DNA from: Parabacteroides johnsonii DSM 18315
GTDB taxonomy: Bacteria > Bacteroidota > Bacteroidia > Bacteroidales > Tannerellaceae
DNA: 64,000 nucleotides
Direction: 5' to 3'
NCBI RefSeq assembly: GCF_025151045.1
Contig: NZ_CP102285.1
Location: 2,542,001 to 2,606,000, forward strand
The notes beneath the pieces are model-generated. The model was given only the letters and a program-made list of their open reading frames with translations, ran no database searches and had not been told where the DNA came from. Positions 35,930-46,500 of the stretch are shown piece after piece; within the stretch, counting starts at the first letter, position 1, and every line of letters begins with the position of its first letter. Position numbers and translations under genes: made by a program.

Positions 35930-36985
35930 ATGGGTAAGACATATAGAATCAAAGACATTGCAGAGATGTCCGGTGTTTCGACCGGAACTGTCGACCGCAT
36001 ATTACATAACCGGGGCAAAGTATCTGAAGAGGCACAGAAAAAAGTAGAAAAAGTTTTAAAAGAAATAGACTATCACCCGAACCTAATAGCCCGTTCCCTT
36101 GCACTAAAAAAGAGCTACCACTTCATCACACTGATTCCCTCTTTTGCAAAAGGCGAATATTGGGATAAGCTTTGCGAAGGAATAGACAAAGCGGAACAGG
36201 AACTTTTCAGCTACAACGTAGAAGTCGAACGTATGTGCTTCAATCAATATGACAAAAGCAGTTTCGACGAACTCATTCCCCGGATCGAAGAAGCCAACTG
36301 CCAGGGGGTCGTGATCGCAACACAGTTCCATGACAGTGTCGTCAAGCTGGCGTCCCGGCTGGATCAAATACAAATACCTTACATACTGATAGATGCATTC
36401 ATTGAAAACACCAATTGCGTAGCTTATTACGGAACCAACTCGTACGACTCCGGATATATTGCCGGCCGTCTGCTATACGAACAAATCAACCCGACCGAAA
36501 ATATCGCAATCTTCCGCTTTATCCGTAAAGGAGAAATGCAAGTAACCCAAGTCATGAAACGTGAGGAAGGCTTCAGGAATTATCTGGCAGAAAAGAACTA
36601 CGACGGGCGTATCTATTCCGTACAATTGCATGCCGACGAGCCGGAAAAGAACATAAACATCCTGAATGCCTTTTTAGAAGAACATAAGGAAGTGAACGCT
36701 GGTATCATATTCAACTCCCGTGCCCATTTATTGGGAAAATACTTCCGTGACAAAGGAGAAAGATTCAGATTAATCGGCTACGATGTGATAGACCCGAATA
36801 TCACTTGCCTGAATGACGGTTCCATCACGCACCTGATCGCCCAACGGCCGGAAGTACAGGGATTCAATTGCATACGGGCATTGTTCCGCCATCTGGTTCT
36901 CAAAGAAAAAGTCGAACAAATCAATTATATGCCGATCGATATCCTGATGAAAGAGAATATCAAATACTATAACAATTATATTTGA
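35930..36985 (+). CDS. LacI-family transcriptional regulator of the mannonate genes
   Basis: A 351-residue regulator. The N-terminal LacI helix-turn-helix (RIKDIAEMSGVSTGTVDRILHNRGKVSEEA) is followed by the hinge helix (PNLIARSLALKK) and a periplasmic-binding-protein-like effector domain (about 65-345), which probably binds a sugar. It lies 132 bases upstream of the mannonate oxidoreductase and dehydratase genes on the same strand, so it probably controls hexuronate breakdown, with mannonate or a related acid as effector (inference). The 36986-37117 gap holds a separate promoter for the enzymes. Confidence 0.9.
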   Translation: MGKTYRIKDIAEMSGVSTGTVDRILHNRGKVSEEAQKKVEKVLKEIDYHPNLIARSLALKKSYHFITLIPSFAKGEYWDKLCEGIDKAEQELFSYNVEVERMCFNQYDKSSFDELIPRIEEANCQGVVIATQFHDSVVKLASRLDQIQIPYILIDAFIENTNCVAYYGTNSYDSGYIAGRLLYEQINPTENIAIFRFIRKGEMQVTQVMKREEGFRNYLAEKNYDGRIYSVQLHADEPEKNINILNAFLEEHKEVNAGIIFNSRAHLLGKYFRDKGERFRLIGYDVIDPNITCLNDGSITHLIAQRPEVQGFNCIRALFRHLVLKEKVEQINYMPIDILMKENIKYYNNYI

Positions 36986-37018
36986 AAACATAAAAAGGTA
37001 TTTTTTCCCTGTTTTCTT

Positions 37019-37048
37019 TTTGTTTGATAAATAAATACTATACTTTTG
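37019..37048 (+). promoter_or_regulatory. Promoter of the mannonate operon
   Basis: TTTG at 37019-37022 and TACTTTTG at 37041-37048, 18 bases apart, fit the Bacteroides -33/-7 pattern. The leader (about 65 bases) contains two short ATRGTAACAATG / AATTATCACAATC stretches that could be operator half-sites. Confidence 0.65.
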
Positions 37049-37117
37049 TGCCCGATGTGTGCGCGAGCACAATGAGATAGTAACAATGAAATTATCACAA
37101 TCATAAACAATAAAAAT

Positions 37118-37930
37118 ATGGCTAATTTATTTTGCGTTAAAGACAAAGTTGTCATTATTACCGGTGGAGCCGGAATCTTGGGCAGAGGTATTGCAGGCCA
37201 CCTGGCTGAAGAAGGTGCTAAAATCGTTATTCTCGACCGCGCAGCCGAAGTTGGTGAACAAATTGTAGCCGACATCAAAGCGAAAGGCGGAGAAGCAAGT
37301 TTTTATCTGACTGACGTTTTAAACAAAGAAGTCCTGGAACAGAACAAAAAAGATATCCTGGCCAAATACGGCCGTATCGACGCGCTGCTGAATGCAGCCG
37401 GCGGAAACATGGCTGGTGCGACTATCGGACCGGACTGCACGATTTTCGACTTGAATATCGACGCTTTCCGTAAAGTAGTAGACCTGAACCTGTTCGGTAC
37501 AGTTCTCCCGACAATGGTGTTTGCCGATGTAATGGCTAATCAGAAAGAAGGTGCTATCGTCAACTTCTCTTCCGAATCCGCTTTGCGCCCGCTTACCCGC
37601 GTCGTAGGTTACGGTGCCGCAAAAGCTGCTATCTCCAACCTGACTAAATATCTGGCTGGTGAACTGGCGATCAAATTCGGAGAAGGTCTACGTGTAAATG
37701 CAATCGCTCCGGGATTCTTCCTGACGGAGCAGAACCGTACTTTGATGACAAATCCGGACGGATCTTACACTCCACGTGCCGAATCTGTCATTGCACATAC
37801 TCCGTTCAGACGTCTGGGTACACCGGATGAACTGTTTGGTACGATCCAGTATCTGATCAGCGACGCTTCCAAATTCGTAACCGGAACAATCGCTATCGTA
37901 GACGGCGGTTTTGATGCATTCTCCATTTAA
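37118..37930 (+). CDS. SDR-family oxidoreductase, probable D-mannonate oxidoreductase
   Basis: A 270-residue short-chain dehydrogenase. The cofactor site [18 protein letters not shown] lies at about residues 12-29, the NAG-type motif in LNAAGGNM near 90, and the catalytic YxxxK in [12 protein letters not shown] near 168. The C-terminus has [11 protein letters not shown]. It is directly followed (25 bases) by uxuA, so it most likely interconverts fructuronate and D-mannonate, replacing the unrelated UxuB of enterobacteria. That substrate is inferred from linkage. Confidence 0.88.
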   Translation: MANLFCVKDKVVIITGGAGILGRGIAGHLAEEGAKIVILDRAAEVGEQIVADIKAKGGEASFYLTDVLNKEVLEQNKKDILAKYGRIDALLNAAGGNMAGATIGPDCTIFDLNIDAFRKVVDLNLFGTVLPTMVFADVMANQKEGAIVNFSSESALRPLTRVVGYGAAKAAISNLTKYLAGELAIKFGEGLRVNAIAPGFFLTEQNRTLMTNPDGSYTPRAESVIAHTPFRRLGTPDELFGTIQYLISDASKFVTGTIAIVDGGFDAFSI

Positions 37931-37955
37931 TCTCACAATTAAAAAACAAGACATT

Positions 37956-39128
37956 ATGTATTTATGCGAACAAACATGGCGCTGGTACGGCCCGAACGAT
38001 CCAGTTAGCCTTTCCGATATCCGCCAGGCCGGTGCTACCGGAATTGTAAATGCCTTGCACCATATCCCGAACGGAGAAGTATGGACGATCGAAGAAATCC
38101 AGAAACGCAAGGATATGATCGAAGCTGCCGGCTTACGCTGGAGCGTAGTGGAAAGTGTTCCGGTACACGAACATATCAAGACACAGAGCGGAGATTTTCA
38201 GAAATATATCGAGAACTACAAAGAAAGCATTCGTAACCTGGCAGCATGTGATATCCGTGTGATCACTTATAATTTCATGCCGGTTCTGGACTGGACCCGT
38301 ACAAACTTGGCTTACACCATGCCTGACGGCTCTAAAGCATTACGTTTTGAACGGGCAGCTTTCATGGCTTTCGATCTCTACATTCTGAAACGCCCTGCGG
38401 CAGAACAGGAATATACAGACGAAGAAAAGGCAATTGCAAAAGCTCGTTTCGACGAAATGAGCGAAGATGACAAAGCACTGCTGGTACGCAATATGATCGC
38501 CGGTCTACCAGGCTCCGAGGAAAGTTTCACATTGGATCAGTTCCGTGCAGAACTGGATCGTTACAAAGATATCGATGCAGAAAGACTTCGCGCGAACCTA
38601 ATTTATTTCCTGAAAGAGATTACTCCGGTTGCCGACGAAGTAGGAGCACGTATGGTTATCCATCCGGACGATCCTCCCTACTCTATCTTAGGCTTGCCCC
38701 GCATCTTGAGTACAGAAGAAGATTTCCGTAAGCTGATCGAAGCCGTACCAAACCAAAGTAACGGTTTATGCCTCTGCACCGGTTCTTTCGGCGTTCGTGG
38801 CGACAATGACCTGGCCGGCATGATGAAGCGTTTCGGCGATCGTATCGACTTCGTTCATATACGCAGCACCAAACGCGACGAAGCCGGAAACTTCTTCGAA
38901 GCAAACCTGCTGGAAGGAGACGTGAACGTTTATGAAGTAATGAAAGCCCTTCTTGAAATCGAGCAGGAACGCGGTTGCTCAATCGCAATGCGTCCGGATC
39001 ACGGCCATCAGATGATCGATGACTTGCACAAGAAGACTAATCCGGGTTATTCCTGTATCGGTCGCTTGCGTAGCTTGGCTGAATTGCGTGGTTTAGAACT
39101 GGGTATTGCCCGTTCTTTATTCAAATAA
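37956..39128 (+). CDS. uxuA: Mannonate dehydratase
   Basis: A 390-residue UxuA, which dehydrates D-mannonate to 2-keto-3-deoxygluconate in hexuronate breakdown. Recognisable blocks are [20 protein letters not shown] at the start, [49 protein letters not shown] and the C-terminal [11 protein letters not shown], the metal-binding region. The frame is open from 37911 but the start at 37956 fits the family. The upstream SDR gene supplies mannonate. A strong terminator follows. Confidence 0.96.
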   Translation: MYLCEQTWRWYGPNDPVSLSDIRQAGATGIVNALHHIPNGEVWTIEEIQKRKDMIEAAGLRWSVVESVPVHEHIKTQSGDFQKYIENYKESIRNLAACDIRVITYNFMPVLDWTRTNLAYTMPDGSKALRFERAAFMAFDLYILKRPAAEQEYTDEEKAIAKARFDEMSEDDKALLVRNMIAGLPGSEESFTLDQFRAELDRYKDIDAERLRANLIYFLKEITPVADEVGARMVIHPDDPPYSILGLPRILSTEEDFRKLIEAVPNQSNGLCLCTGSFGVRGDNDLAGMMKRFGDRIDFVHIRSTKRDEAGNFFEANLLEGDVNVYEVMKALLEIEQERGCSIAMRPDHGHQMIDDLHKKTNPGYSCIGRLRSLAELRGLELGIARSLFK

Positions 39129-39163
39129 TGAGTGACGAGTAATCACAAATAGTTTGGCATTGA

Positions 39164-39196
39164 AAGGCGTCTGATTCTTTTTCGGACGCCTTTTTC
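39164..39196 (+). terminator. Intrinsic terminator after uxuA
   Basis: A stem of AGGCGTCTGA against CGGACGCCT is followed by TTTTT. It ends the mannonate operon. Confidence 0.85.
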
Positions 39197-39229
39197 ATTT
39201 TACCTCTCTCCCGTTTCACTTTTTTTCCT

Positions 39230-39237
39230 TATTTTTG
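39230..39237 (+). promoter_or_regulatory. -7 box of the M23 peptidase gene
   Basis: TATTTTTG matches TAnnTTTG, about 22 bases before the ATG at 39259. Confidence 0.55.
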
Positions 39238-39258
39238 CAGCACTAATAATTTTGCAAA

Positions 39259-40110
39259 ATGTCTAAAACACACTACAGTATACTATCAGCCCTATTATTA
39301 CTTGTGTTAAGCGCATGCCATTCTTTGTGGACGGCCCAGACCCAGCCTGCCCCACAGCAGGAATCGATTCTGGTCTTGCCTTCAACGGATATCCCTCTTC
39401 CAAACACAGATTTCGCTTTTCTGTTTCCTGAAGAACCGAAGCTGAACGAACAAACTTCTCCCCGCAAAAATATAACGGAAAACTTCTCCAACAGAGAAAA
39501 AAATGATATTGCCGTAATAGACCCACTCCTGATGGCAGAAGAGAATTCGATGCTTATCGATTTAAGCCTGGTACAGAAAGAAGACTATGCTTTCCCTTTA
39601 CCCGGCGCAAAAGTAATCTCTCCATATGCCGGACGTAGAAAACACCATTCGGGTGTAGATCTGAAAACCTGCGCCAATGATACGATCGTATCGGCATTCG
39701 ACGGAATCGTCCGTCTGGCTAAGCCTTATTATGCATACGGAAACGTAATTGTTGTACGCCATTACAACGGATTGGAAACAGTTTACAGCCATAACTCCAA
39801 AAATCTGGTCAAGCCGGGAGACTATGTAAAAGCCGGACAACCGATCGCACTGACCGGACGAACAGGAAGAGCTACGACGGAACACCTTCATTTTGAAGTA
39901 CGGGTAAACGGGCAACACTTCAATCCGAACCTGGTATTCGACCTGCAAGAACGGAAACTTAACAATCAATGCCTGGTATTCACCCAAAAAGGTGGCAAAA
40001 TCGCAGTGAAGTCCGTCGAGCTAATGCCACATCAACTTGCAGGCGACTACAGTTATTCACCAGCCCACAGAAACAAAGGACAAATAGAAAGCAAAAAGGG
40101 ATCATTATAA
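39259..40110 (+). CDS. M23 (LytM-type) peptidoglycan endopeptidase lipoprotein
   Basis: A 283-residue lipoprotein (lipobox LLVLSAC, Cys at about residue 20). An unstructured Pro-rich stretch and a C-terminal M23 metallopeptidase domain (about 115-225) follow. The zinc ligands are visible as HHSGVD and HLHFEV. Enzymes of this type cut peptide cross-links in murein, or lack activity and act as activators; here both metal motifs are intact. The residues after about 230 are basic and carry no further domain. It stands alone with its own promoter, between the mannonate operon and the convergent marC-type gene. Confidence 0.92.
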   Translation: MSKTHYSILSALLLLVLSACHSLWTAQTQPAPQQESILVLPSTDIPLPNTDFAFLFPEEPKLNEQTSPRKNITENFSNREKNDIAVIDPLLMAEENSMLIDLSLVQKEDYAFPLPGAKVISPYAGRRKHHSGVDLKTCANDTIVSAFDGIVRLAKPYYAYGNVIVVRHYNGLETVYSHNSKNLVKPGDYVKAGQPIALTGRTGRATTEHLHFEVRVNGQHFNPNLVFDLQERKLNNQCLVFTQKGGKIAVKSVELMPHQLAGDYSYSPAHRNKGQIESKKGSL

Positions 40111-40118
40111 TTTCCTTT

Positions 40119-40718
40119 TCAATGCCCTTGCAAAGCTTCTATCAGAAGATTGATATTGACGGTAAATAAACGGACTGATATCGCCAACAAAATAATACCG
40201 AAGAACTTCCGGACAATATAGATTCCGCCTTTTCCGAAAAAGCGTTCAATACGGGTTGTCATGCGAACGACAAAATAAACCCATATCATATTCAGTATCA
40301 AGGCTATCACAATATTGACACTGGCATACTCCGCCCTCAAAGACAATAATGTAGTAAACGAGCCGGCACCCGCCAGTAAAGGAAAGACCAGCGGAACCAG
40401 TGTCGCCTCCTTTATCGGTCCCTGGTTTTTAAAAATTTCTATATCGAGTATCATTTCCAGTGATAACAGGAAAATAACAAACGAACCTGCCACAGCAAAC
40501 GATTCGATATCCACATGAAAAAGCCGTAGCAAGACATCGCCTGCGTAGAAGAACCCGATCATCAACAAAAAAGAGATAACCGTTGCCTTCATGGCGTTCA
40601 CATCTTTGCCCTTTTCTTTCAAATTGACAATAATTGGAATGGAACCAATAATATCAATCACAGCAAATAATACAATGAATGCACTGATCATTTGCTGAAA
40701 ATCAAAACTTTCAAACAT
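40119..40718 (-). CDS. MarC-family integral membrane protein
   Basis: A 199-residue MarC-type inner-membrane protein with six hydrophobic segments. Typical family blocks are FIVLFAVIDIIGSIPIIVNLKEKG near the start and a glycine-rich FPLLAGAGSFTTLLSL in the middle. The biological role of MarC proteins is unresolved; an antibiotic-resistance link was withdrawn for E. coli MarC. It converges on the M23 gene with an eight-base gap. A TACCTTTA near-match to the -7 consensus lies about 20 bases upstream. Confidence 0.9.
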   Translation of the reverse strand: MFESFDFQQMISAFIVLFAVIDIIGSIPIIVNLKEKGKDVNAMKATVISFLLMIGFFYAGDVLLRLFHVDIESFAVAGSFVIFLLSLEMILDIEIFKNQGPIKEATLVPLVFPLLAGAGSFTTLLSLRAEYASVNIVIALILNMIWVYFVVRMTTRIERFFGKGGIYIVRKFFGIILLAISVRLFTVNINLLIEALQGH

Positions 40719-40890
40719 AAGATACCCTTTTAATTGCCCTAAAGGTACAAAATCTTTCCCAACAGCCGACAGACAAATAGTAACAATCGCTTCGATGAAT
40801 AACGTTTTTTCATACTAAATCAGAATCTCTTCACGAAAAAATAACGACCTTTGCATACACTTATATTGCTCCAAGCAAGAAAGTAATTAA

Positions 40891-41577
40891 ATGTTGTCGG
40901 GAGATATGGATATAAAAACGATTTTAAAAAAGTATTTGGTATTTGTCATTGGATTATATTTTTTAGCTGCAGGAATCGTCCTGATTATACATTCCGCTTT
41001 AGGAACCACTCCTATTTCAAGTGTAAATTATGTGTTAAGCCTCAACAGTCCCTTATCTTTAGGCACCTGTACCTTTATCGTAAACGTTTTGCTGATACTG
41101 GGACAGTTCTGGTTAATCCGAGGAATGAAAAGCCGTCAAGACCAGATATCCATCCTGCTGCAAATTCCATTTTCGTTCATATTTTCAGCATTCATCGATT
41201 TCAATATGGCACTCACTGAAGACCTGTATCCATCCAACTATATAATGTCGATTGCGCTGTTACTGCTGGGTTGTCTCATCCAGTCTATCGGTGTCGTATT
41301 AGAGATCAAGCCCCAGGTTGCGATGATGAGTGCAGAAGGATTCGTCAACTACGCCGCCCGCCGTTACAATAAAGAGTTCGGAAAATTCAAGGTCATTTTC
41401 GATTTCACCTTAGTAACGGTCGCCGTCATTTTATCACTGATCTTCACTCAACGGATCGAAGGAGTCAGAGAAGGTTCCCTGATAGCAGCCTGCATCACAG
41501 GCTATATCGTGAGTTTCCTGAATAATAAAATCATGACTCGAAAAATGCTTTCCAGAGTTTCTTCCATACTAAAATAG
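40891..41577 (+). CDS. YczE/DUF6198-type membrane protein
   Basis: A 228-residue protein with five or six membrane helices. The family signature is near the N-terminus (GLYFLAAGIVLIIHSALGTTPISS), with QIPFSFIFSAFIDF in the middle. It is a YczE-like inner-membrane protein of unknown substrate. An internal ATG at 40906 (MDIKTILKK) is an equally plausible start. It precedes the ECF sigma factor of the polysaccharide locus, which has its own promoter. Confidence 0.85.
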   Translation: MLSGDMDIKTILKKYLVFVIGLYFLAAGIVLIIHSALGTTPISSVNYVLSLNSPLSLGTCTFIVNVLLILGQFWLIRGMKSRQDQISILLQIPFSFIFSAFIDFNMALTEDLYPSNYIMSIALLLLGCLIQSIGVVLEIKPQVAMMSAEGFVNYAARRYNKEFGKFKVIFDFTLVTVAVILSLIFTQRIEGVREGSLIAACITGYIVSFLNNKIMTRKMLSRVSSILK

Positions 41578-41586
41578 TTTTTTTCT

Positions 41587-41594
41587 TATTTTTG
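41587..41594 (+). promoter_or_regulatory. -7 box of the PUL ECF sigma gene
   Basis: TATTTTTG matches TAnnTTTG and lies about 32 bases before the GTG start at 41626. Confidence 0.55.
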
Positions 41595-41625
41595 TGCTTC
41601 ATTAGAAAAGAAGATCCGTTTTTAA

Positions 41626-42180
41626 GTGAGTAAAATAGGCGAACACGAAGAAGATCCGATCCTGTTATTTTCATTTCTGAAAGGAGACAACAATGCTTTT
41701 TCATCGATATACAATAAATATGTCGATGAGCTATTTGCATATGGCATAGGATTAGGATTCGAAAGAGAAACCCTCAAAGACGCCATACAGGATACTTTCT
41801 TCAAATTTTACACCAACAAGAAGCAATTGAAAGGTGTCACTCATCTGAAATATTACTTATTTCGTATGCTTAAAAATCGCCTGTTCGATATATATAAGTC
41901 TTCAAACAAAGAAAATATCGTAGACGTAACCAATTTGCCTTTTTTAATCGAACCGTCCGTTTTAGATGAATTGGTTGCAAACGAGGATAAAGCTGCGATT
42001 GAAACAGAAATAAAGAATTTGTTGGAAATACTAACTGATAGACAAAAAGAAGCTGTTTATTTACGTTTTATACAAGAATTGGAGTACGAAGAAGTTGCAA
42101 ATTTATTGGATATGACTGCTCCTGCAGTAAGAAAACTTATCTCCAGAGCAATAAAACGCATGCGTGACGAAAAATTTTAG
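41626..42180 (+). CDS. ECF sigma factor of the SusCD locus
   Basis: A 184-residue ECF sigma factor of the Bacteroidetes family that controls SusC/SusD operons. Region 2 includes LKDAIQDTFFKFYTNKKQL, and region 4 has LTDRQKEAVYLRFIQELEYEEVANLLDMTAPAVRKLI. The start codon is GTG (GTGAGTAAAATAGGC); no upstream ATG is in frame. The FecR-type anti-sigma gene follows after 59 bases, then the susC and susD homologues, so it probably activates them when the SusC-like receptor binds its glycan. Confidence 0.93.
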   Translation: MSKIGEHEEDPILLFSFLKGDNNAFSSIYNKYVDELFAYGIGLGFERETLKDAIQDTFFKFYTNKKQLKGVTHLKYYLFRMLKNRLFDIYKSSNKENIVDVTNLPFLIEPSVLDELVANEDKAAIETEIKNLLEILTDRQKEAVYLRFIQELEYEEVANLLDMTAPAVRKLISRAIKRMRDEKF

Positions 42181-42239
42181 AAAAAATGAGAACAAAAAAA
42201 ATTCCGAATCGTCTATTCTATATAAATTGATTTGAAAGT

Positions 42240-43400
42240 ATGTTGTCGAACCAGTGGTTACAAAATAAATCTTTTATACAATGGAGATTATTCCCTTCTG
42301 AAGAAGATAATCTCTATTGGGAGAAGTTTATCCAAGACAACCCACATTTCCAAGATGAAATAGAAGAAGCAATAAGGATATTAAAATCAATAAAATTGAA
42401 TACTCAAAAACTTTCTCCGGAAGAGAAACAGGAAATATTTGCATTAATACAAAAAAATATAGAAAAGAAAGACAAACAACGTCACCTCCGGCTATATCTG
42501 ACCGTATCGGCAGTTGCTTGTATCGTCCTATTTCTGGTTTTACTACAACCACTATTTATTGGCAAAAACGAGATTTCACACAAAAACATGCTTGTTGTTG
42601 CAGATACAACCTCTGTCAATCAAAAAGATATACAATTAGTACTGGCCAATAACAGGACCATTACTTTTGAAGAAGATGCTGATATCAAATATGATAAAAA
42701 GGGTGGTATTACTGCAAATACTGGAATCGAACAAATAAAAGTATCAAAAGAAGCTACTAAAGAAACCACATTAAATACGCTGATCGTTCCTAAAGGAAAA
42801 CGGTCAAGCCTCACCTTGGCCGATGGCTCCAAAGTATGGGTCAATTCTGGGTCCACACTCAAATTTCCTTCTACATTCAAAACAGATAAAAGGGAGATCT
42901 GGGTAGATGGAGAGATTTATATAGAGGTTGAAAAAAATAAAGCACATCCTTTTTATGTAAATACCTCTCATATGGTAATCAACGTCGTGGGAACTCAATT
43001 CAATGTTACTGCCTATGACGAAGATACGGATTATTCAGTCGTATTGGTCGAAGGATGTGTAGATGTCAGCATAGACAAAGAAAAAGCCCGTTTATTACCC
43101 AACCAGATGTTATCGGTATCGACAGATCAGATTTCTGTAAAAAAAATAGATGTCAACAATTATATAAGTTGGAAAGAAGGATACCTCCAATTTGCAAGTG
43201 AACCTCTATCCAACATACTGAAACGTTTGTCCCGCTATTATGATACCCCTATTGATTGCGACAATAGTATTGCACAGCTAAAATGTAACGGAAAATTAGT
43301 ATTATTCGATAATATCGAAGATGTCATGAAAACCATATATAACACAATACCGATCCAATATTCACACGAAGCAGGCCGGATATTGGTTCGAAAAAAATAA
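42240..43400 (+). CDS. FecR-type anti-sigma factor
   Basis: A 386-residue inner-membrane protein that holds the ECF factor and releases it on signal. A cytoplasmic region (1-80) is followed by one membrane helix (about 82-103, LYLTVSAVACIVLFLVLL). The periplasmic FecR domain (about 175-270) contains LIVPKGKRSSLTLADGSKVW and FYVNTSHMVINVVGTQFNVTAY. A C-terminal STN-interacting domain (DUF4974-like, about 315-385) starts with LQFASEPLSNILKRLSRYY. It should contact the STN domain of the SusC-like protein next door. Confidence 0.94.
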   Translation: MLSNQWLQNKSFIQWRLFPSEEDNLYWEKFIQDNPHFQDEIEEAIRILKSIKLNTQKLSPEEKQEIFALIQKNIEKKDKQRHLRLYLTVSAVACIVLFLVLLQPLFIGKNEISHKNMLVVADTTSVNQKDIQLVLANNRTITFEEDADIKYDKKGGITANTGIEQIKVSKEATKETTLNTLIVPKGKRSSLTLADGSKVWVNSGSTLKFPSTFKTDKREIWVDGEIYIEVEKNKAHPFYVNTSHMVINVVGTQFNVTAYDEDTDYSVVLVEGCVDVSIDKEKARLLPNQMLSVSTDQISVKKIDVNNYISWKEGYLQFASEPLSNILKRLSRYYDTPIDCDNSIAQLKCNGKLVLFDNIEDVMKTIYNTIPIQYSHEAGRILVRKK

Positions 43401-43477
43401 AGAGAGTCATAATTGCTAACTTATAAGTCTAATTTAAAATTGAGATGCCTATGAAACATATATCATGAAAATAAAAA

Positions 43478-43509
43478 ATGCCGGACAATATTGGCGTATT
43501 CCCCGGCAT
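43478..43509 (+). promoter_or_regulatory. Leader hairpin upstream of the susC homologue
   Basis: ATGCCGG (43478-43484) pairs with CCGGCAT (43503-43509) across an 18-base loop, about 50 bases before the SusC start. The 161-base gap is too structured to be a simple spacer and may be a transcript leader or attenuator. No T-run follows. Confidence 0.5.
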
Positions 43510-43561
43510 AAGATTTCAAAGTTATTATTGCGTACTAAACTTTTAAAATCACTACAAATAT

Positions 43562-46500
43562 ATGAAAATAAATCATTATCTTGATAGATCGTGGTTTAAC
43601 GGTCTACGTTATACCTTACATATTATGAAAATCATAATCATTTTACTGGTCTTAAGCATTGGGAACTCCTTTTCTATGACCTACTCTCAAAATACATTAC
43701 TTTCGCTTGACATCAATAAACAGTCCATAAAAGAAGTTATTGGCATCATTGAGAAAAAGTCGGAATATGTTTTCTTCTTTTCGGACAATGTCCGTCAAGA
43801 TTTAGAAAAAAGTGTTGACATAAAGGTCAATTCAAAAACACTTGATGTAATCTTGAATAACCTTTTCGCTGATACAGACTTGGTATATACGATTAACGAT
43901 CGCCAGGTATCAATTGCAAAGTCGAAAAAAGCAGGATCTTCATATCCTACACCACAACAACAGACAAAGACAATTACAGGAACAATTGTCGATAACACAA
44001 ACGAACCTCTAATCGGAGTTAATATTGTTGTGAAAGGGACTTCTACAGGAACAGTAACCGACATCGATGGCAAATTCTCTTTGCCTATTACCGAAACAAA
44101 CGCTGTTCTTGTCATTTCTTACATCGGCTATAAATCGCAAGAAATCAAAGTAGGTAATCAATCCAGCCTGAATGTCACATTAGAGGCAGAAACATTAGGC
44201 TTGGAAGAAATCGTTGTCGTAGGATACGGTACCGTTAAGAAAAAAGACCTTACCGGTTCGGTATCATCCGTAAACTCGGAAACGATCTCTAAATCACCTG
44301 TGACAAGTGCAACCCAAGCAATCCAAGGACGCCTCCCCGGTGTATTCATTTCCAATTCGACAACGAAACCAGGTGAAAATGCATCTGTGGTTATCAGAGG
44401 TAAACGTTCTATCAGCGGTAGCAGTGATCCCCTTTACATAGTCGATGGAATTCCAGTAGTAGGAGGAATAAATGAAATCAGTCCTTCAGACATCGAAACA
44501 ATAGATATCCTCAAGGATGCCTCTGCTACGGCTATTTATGGTGCACGCGGTTCAAACGGTGTAATCCTGATAACCACCAAAAGGGGAAAAGCAGGAAAAA
44601 CTCAAGTCGACTATAATGGATATGTTGGCTTCCAAACAGTGCTGAACCAGTTGGAATACATGGACGGGGCAGCCTATGCCGAAACAGTCCGGGAATCTTA
44701 TCGTTCAACCGGTAAATACCTCTCTGATAAACCGAGTTGGGAAGAAGACCAAAAGATCGGTTCTTTCGCCAATGACCCTTATACATTGGAATCTCTAAAA
44801 ATGGCATACGATGAAAATGGGAATTATGATCCTTCAAAGGTCCGTTCAGGAAGTAAATGGTGGGAAGCCGTACAACGCACAGGTATGGTTACCGACCATC
44901 AGTTAAGCGTTCGCGGAGGCAACGACAAAACCAATTTCACTTTTAGCGGTTCCTATTATGATTATAAAGGTCTTGTTAAAGATGAAGAATTTTCCCGGTA
45001 TTCTATTCGCCTGAATCTCGAACATTCTGTAAACAAATATATTAAATTGGGGGCATTTACTGGATATACCCATTCCGTGCAAGAAAGAGGGTCTACCCTG
45101 TTTAACTCGTGGCGTGTCATGCCAATGGGCCGTTTCTATGATGACAACGGCGATTTATTGGAAAAAGTTTCAGGCACAGACGACCAGTGGCGTAACCCGT
45201 TACTTAGATTAGCAGAGGGAGCTGTTTCCAACCCTTTAAAGATAAACAGATTTATTGGCAGTTATTATGCTGATATCACGTTACCACTGAAAGGGCTCCG
45301 GTTCCGTACGAATTTAGGTATCGACTATGAAACCAGACAAGATTATAATTTCCAATCGGCCGAAGCACGGGGAAATACCATGAATTATGCTCGGAACGGT
45401 ACGGAAAACAGATCCATGTTTACTTGGGAAAACCTGTTATTCTATGACAGAACATTTGAGGATCATACAATCGGGGTAACTTTGCTCCAATCTATAAACG
45501 AATACCTCCGGGAATACAACAAAATTCCGGTTCAAGGAACACCGGCTGATGAACTACTATATTATGATGTAGGTTCTGCCTCTAATCCTGAAAAAACGGA
45601 AAGCGGTAAAAGCCAATGGAAATTAGCTTCCTTCATGGCTCGTTTGAACTATAGCTTCAAAGGGAAATACTTGGCTACTATTTCTGCCAGATATGACGGT
45701 TCTTCACGTCTTGCGGAAGGACATCAATGGGTCGCTTTCCCGGCTGCTGCTTTAGCTTGGCGTATCAATGAAGAATCATTCATGCAAAATGTTCATTTCC
45801 TCAGTAACCTGAAATTGCGTGCCGGATATGGTGTCGTTGCCAGCTCAGAAGTAGACCCTTATGAAACCAAGGGGACATTGTCACAAAAACCATATAATTA
45901 TGGCAGCGAGTCGATCTTTGGTTATGCTCCCAACAAAATGCCTAATACAATGTTAACCTGGGAAACAACAGGGCAATGGAATGCCGGATTTGATTTCGGA
46001 TTTCTCGGAAACAGGCTGAACGGTACAATCGATATTTATTTACAAAACACAAAAGATTTGCTATTGGACAGACAATTGCCTATCGTATCCGGTTTCAATC
46101 AAATAAAATCGAATGTTGGAAAAACGCGTAACAAAGGACTTGAACTTACCTTGAACTCTTTAAATATCAATAATAAGAATTTCACATGGTCTACAGACCT
46201 TATGATGTACACCAACAAGGAAGAAATTGTTGAATTATATAATGGCAAGGAAGATGATCCCGGAAGTTCCTGGTTTATAGGTGAAGCGATCAACGTGTTC
46301 TACGATTACAAGAAAATAGGCATCTGGCAAGACACGCCGGAAGATCGTGCCGAAATGGAGAAGTTCAACCAGAACGGAAGTAACTTTGCACCTGGTACTA
46401 TCCGCCTGTGGGATAATGGCGATTATAAGATCACTTCGGAAGACCGTGTTATCCAGGGCCAGCAAAGACCTAAAGTAATATTGAGTTTAAATAATACATT

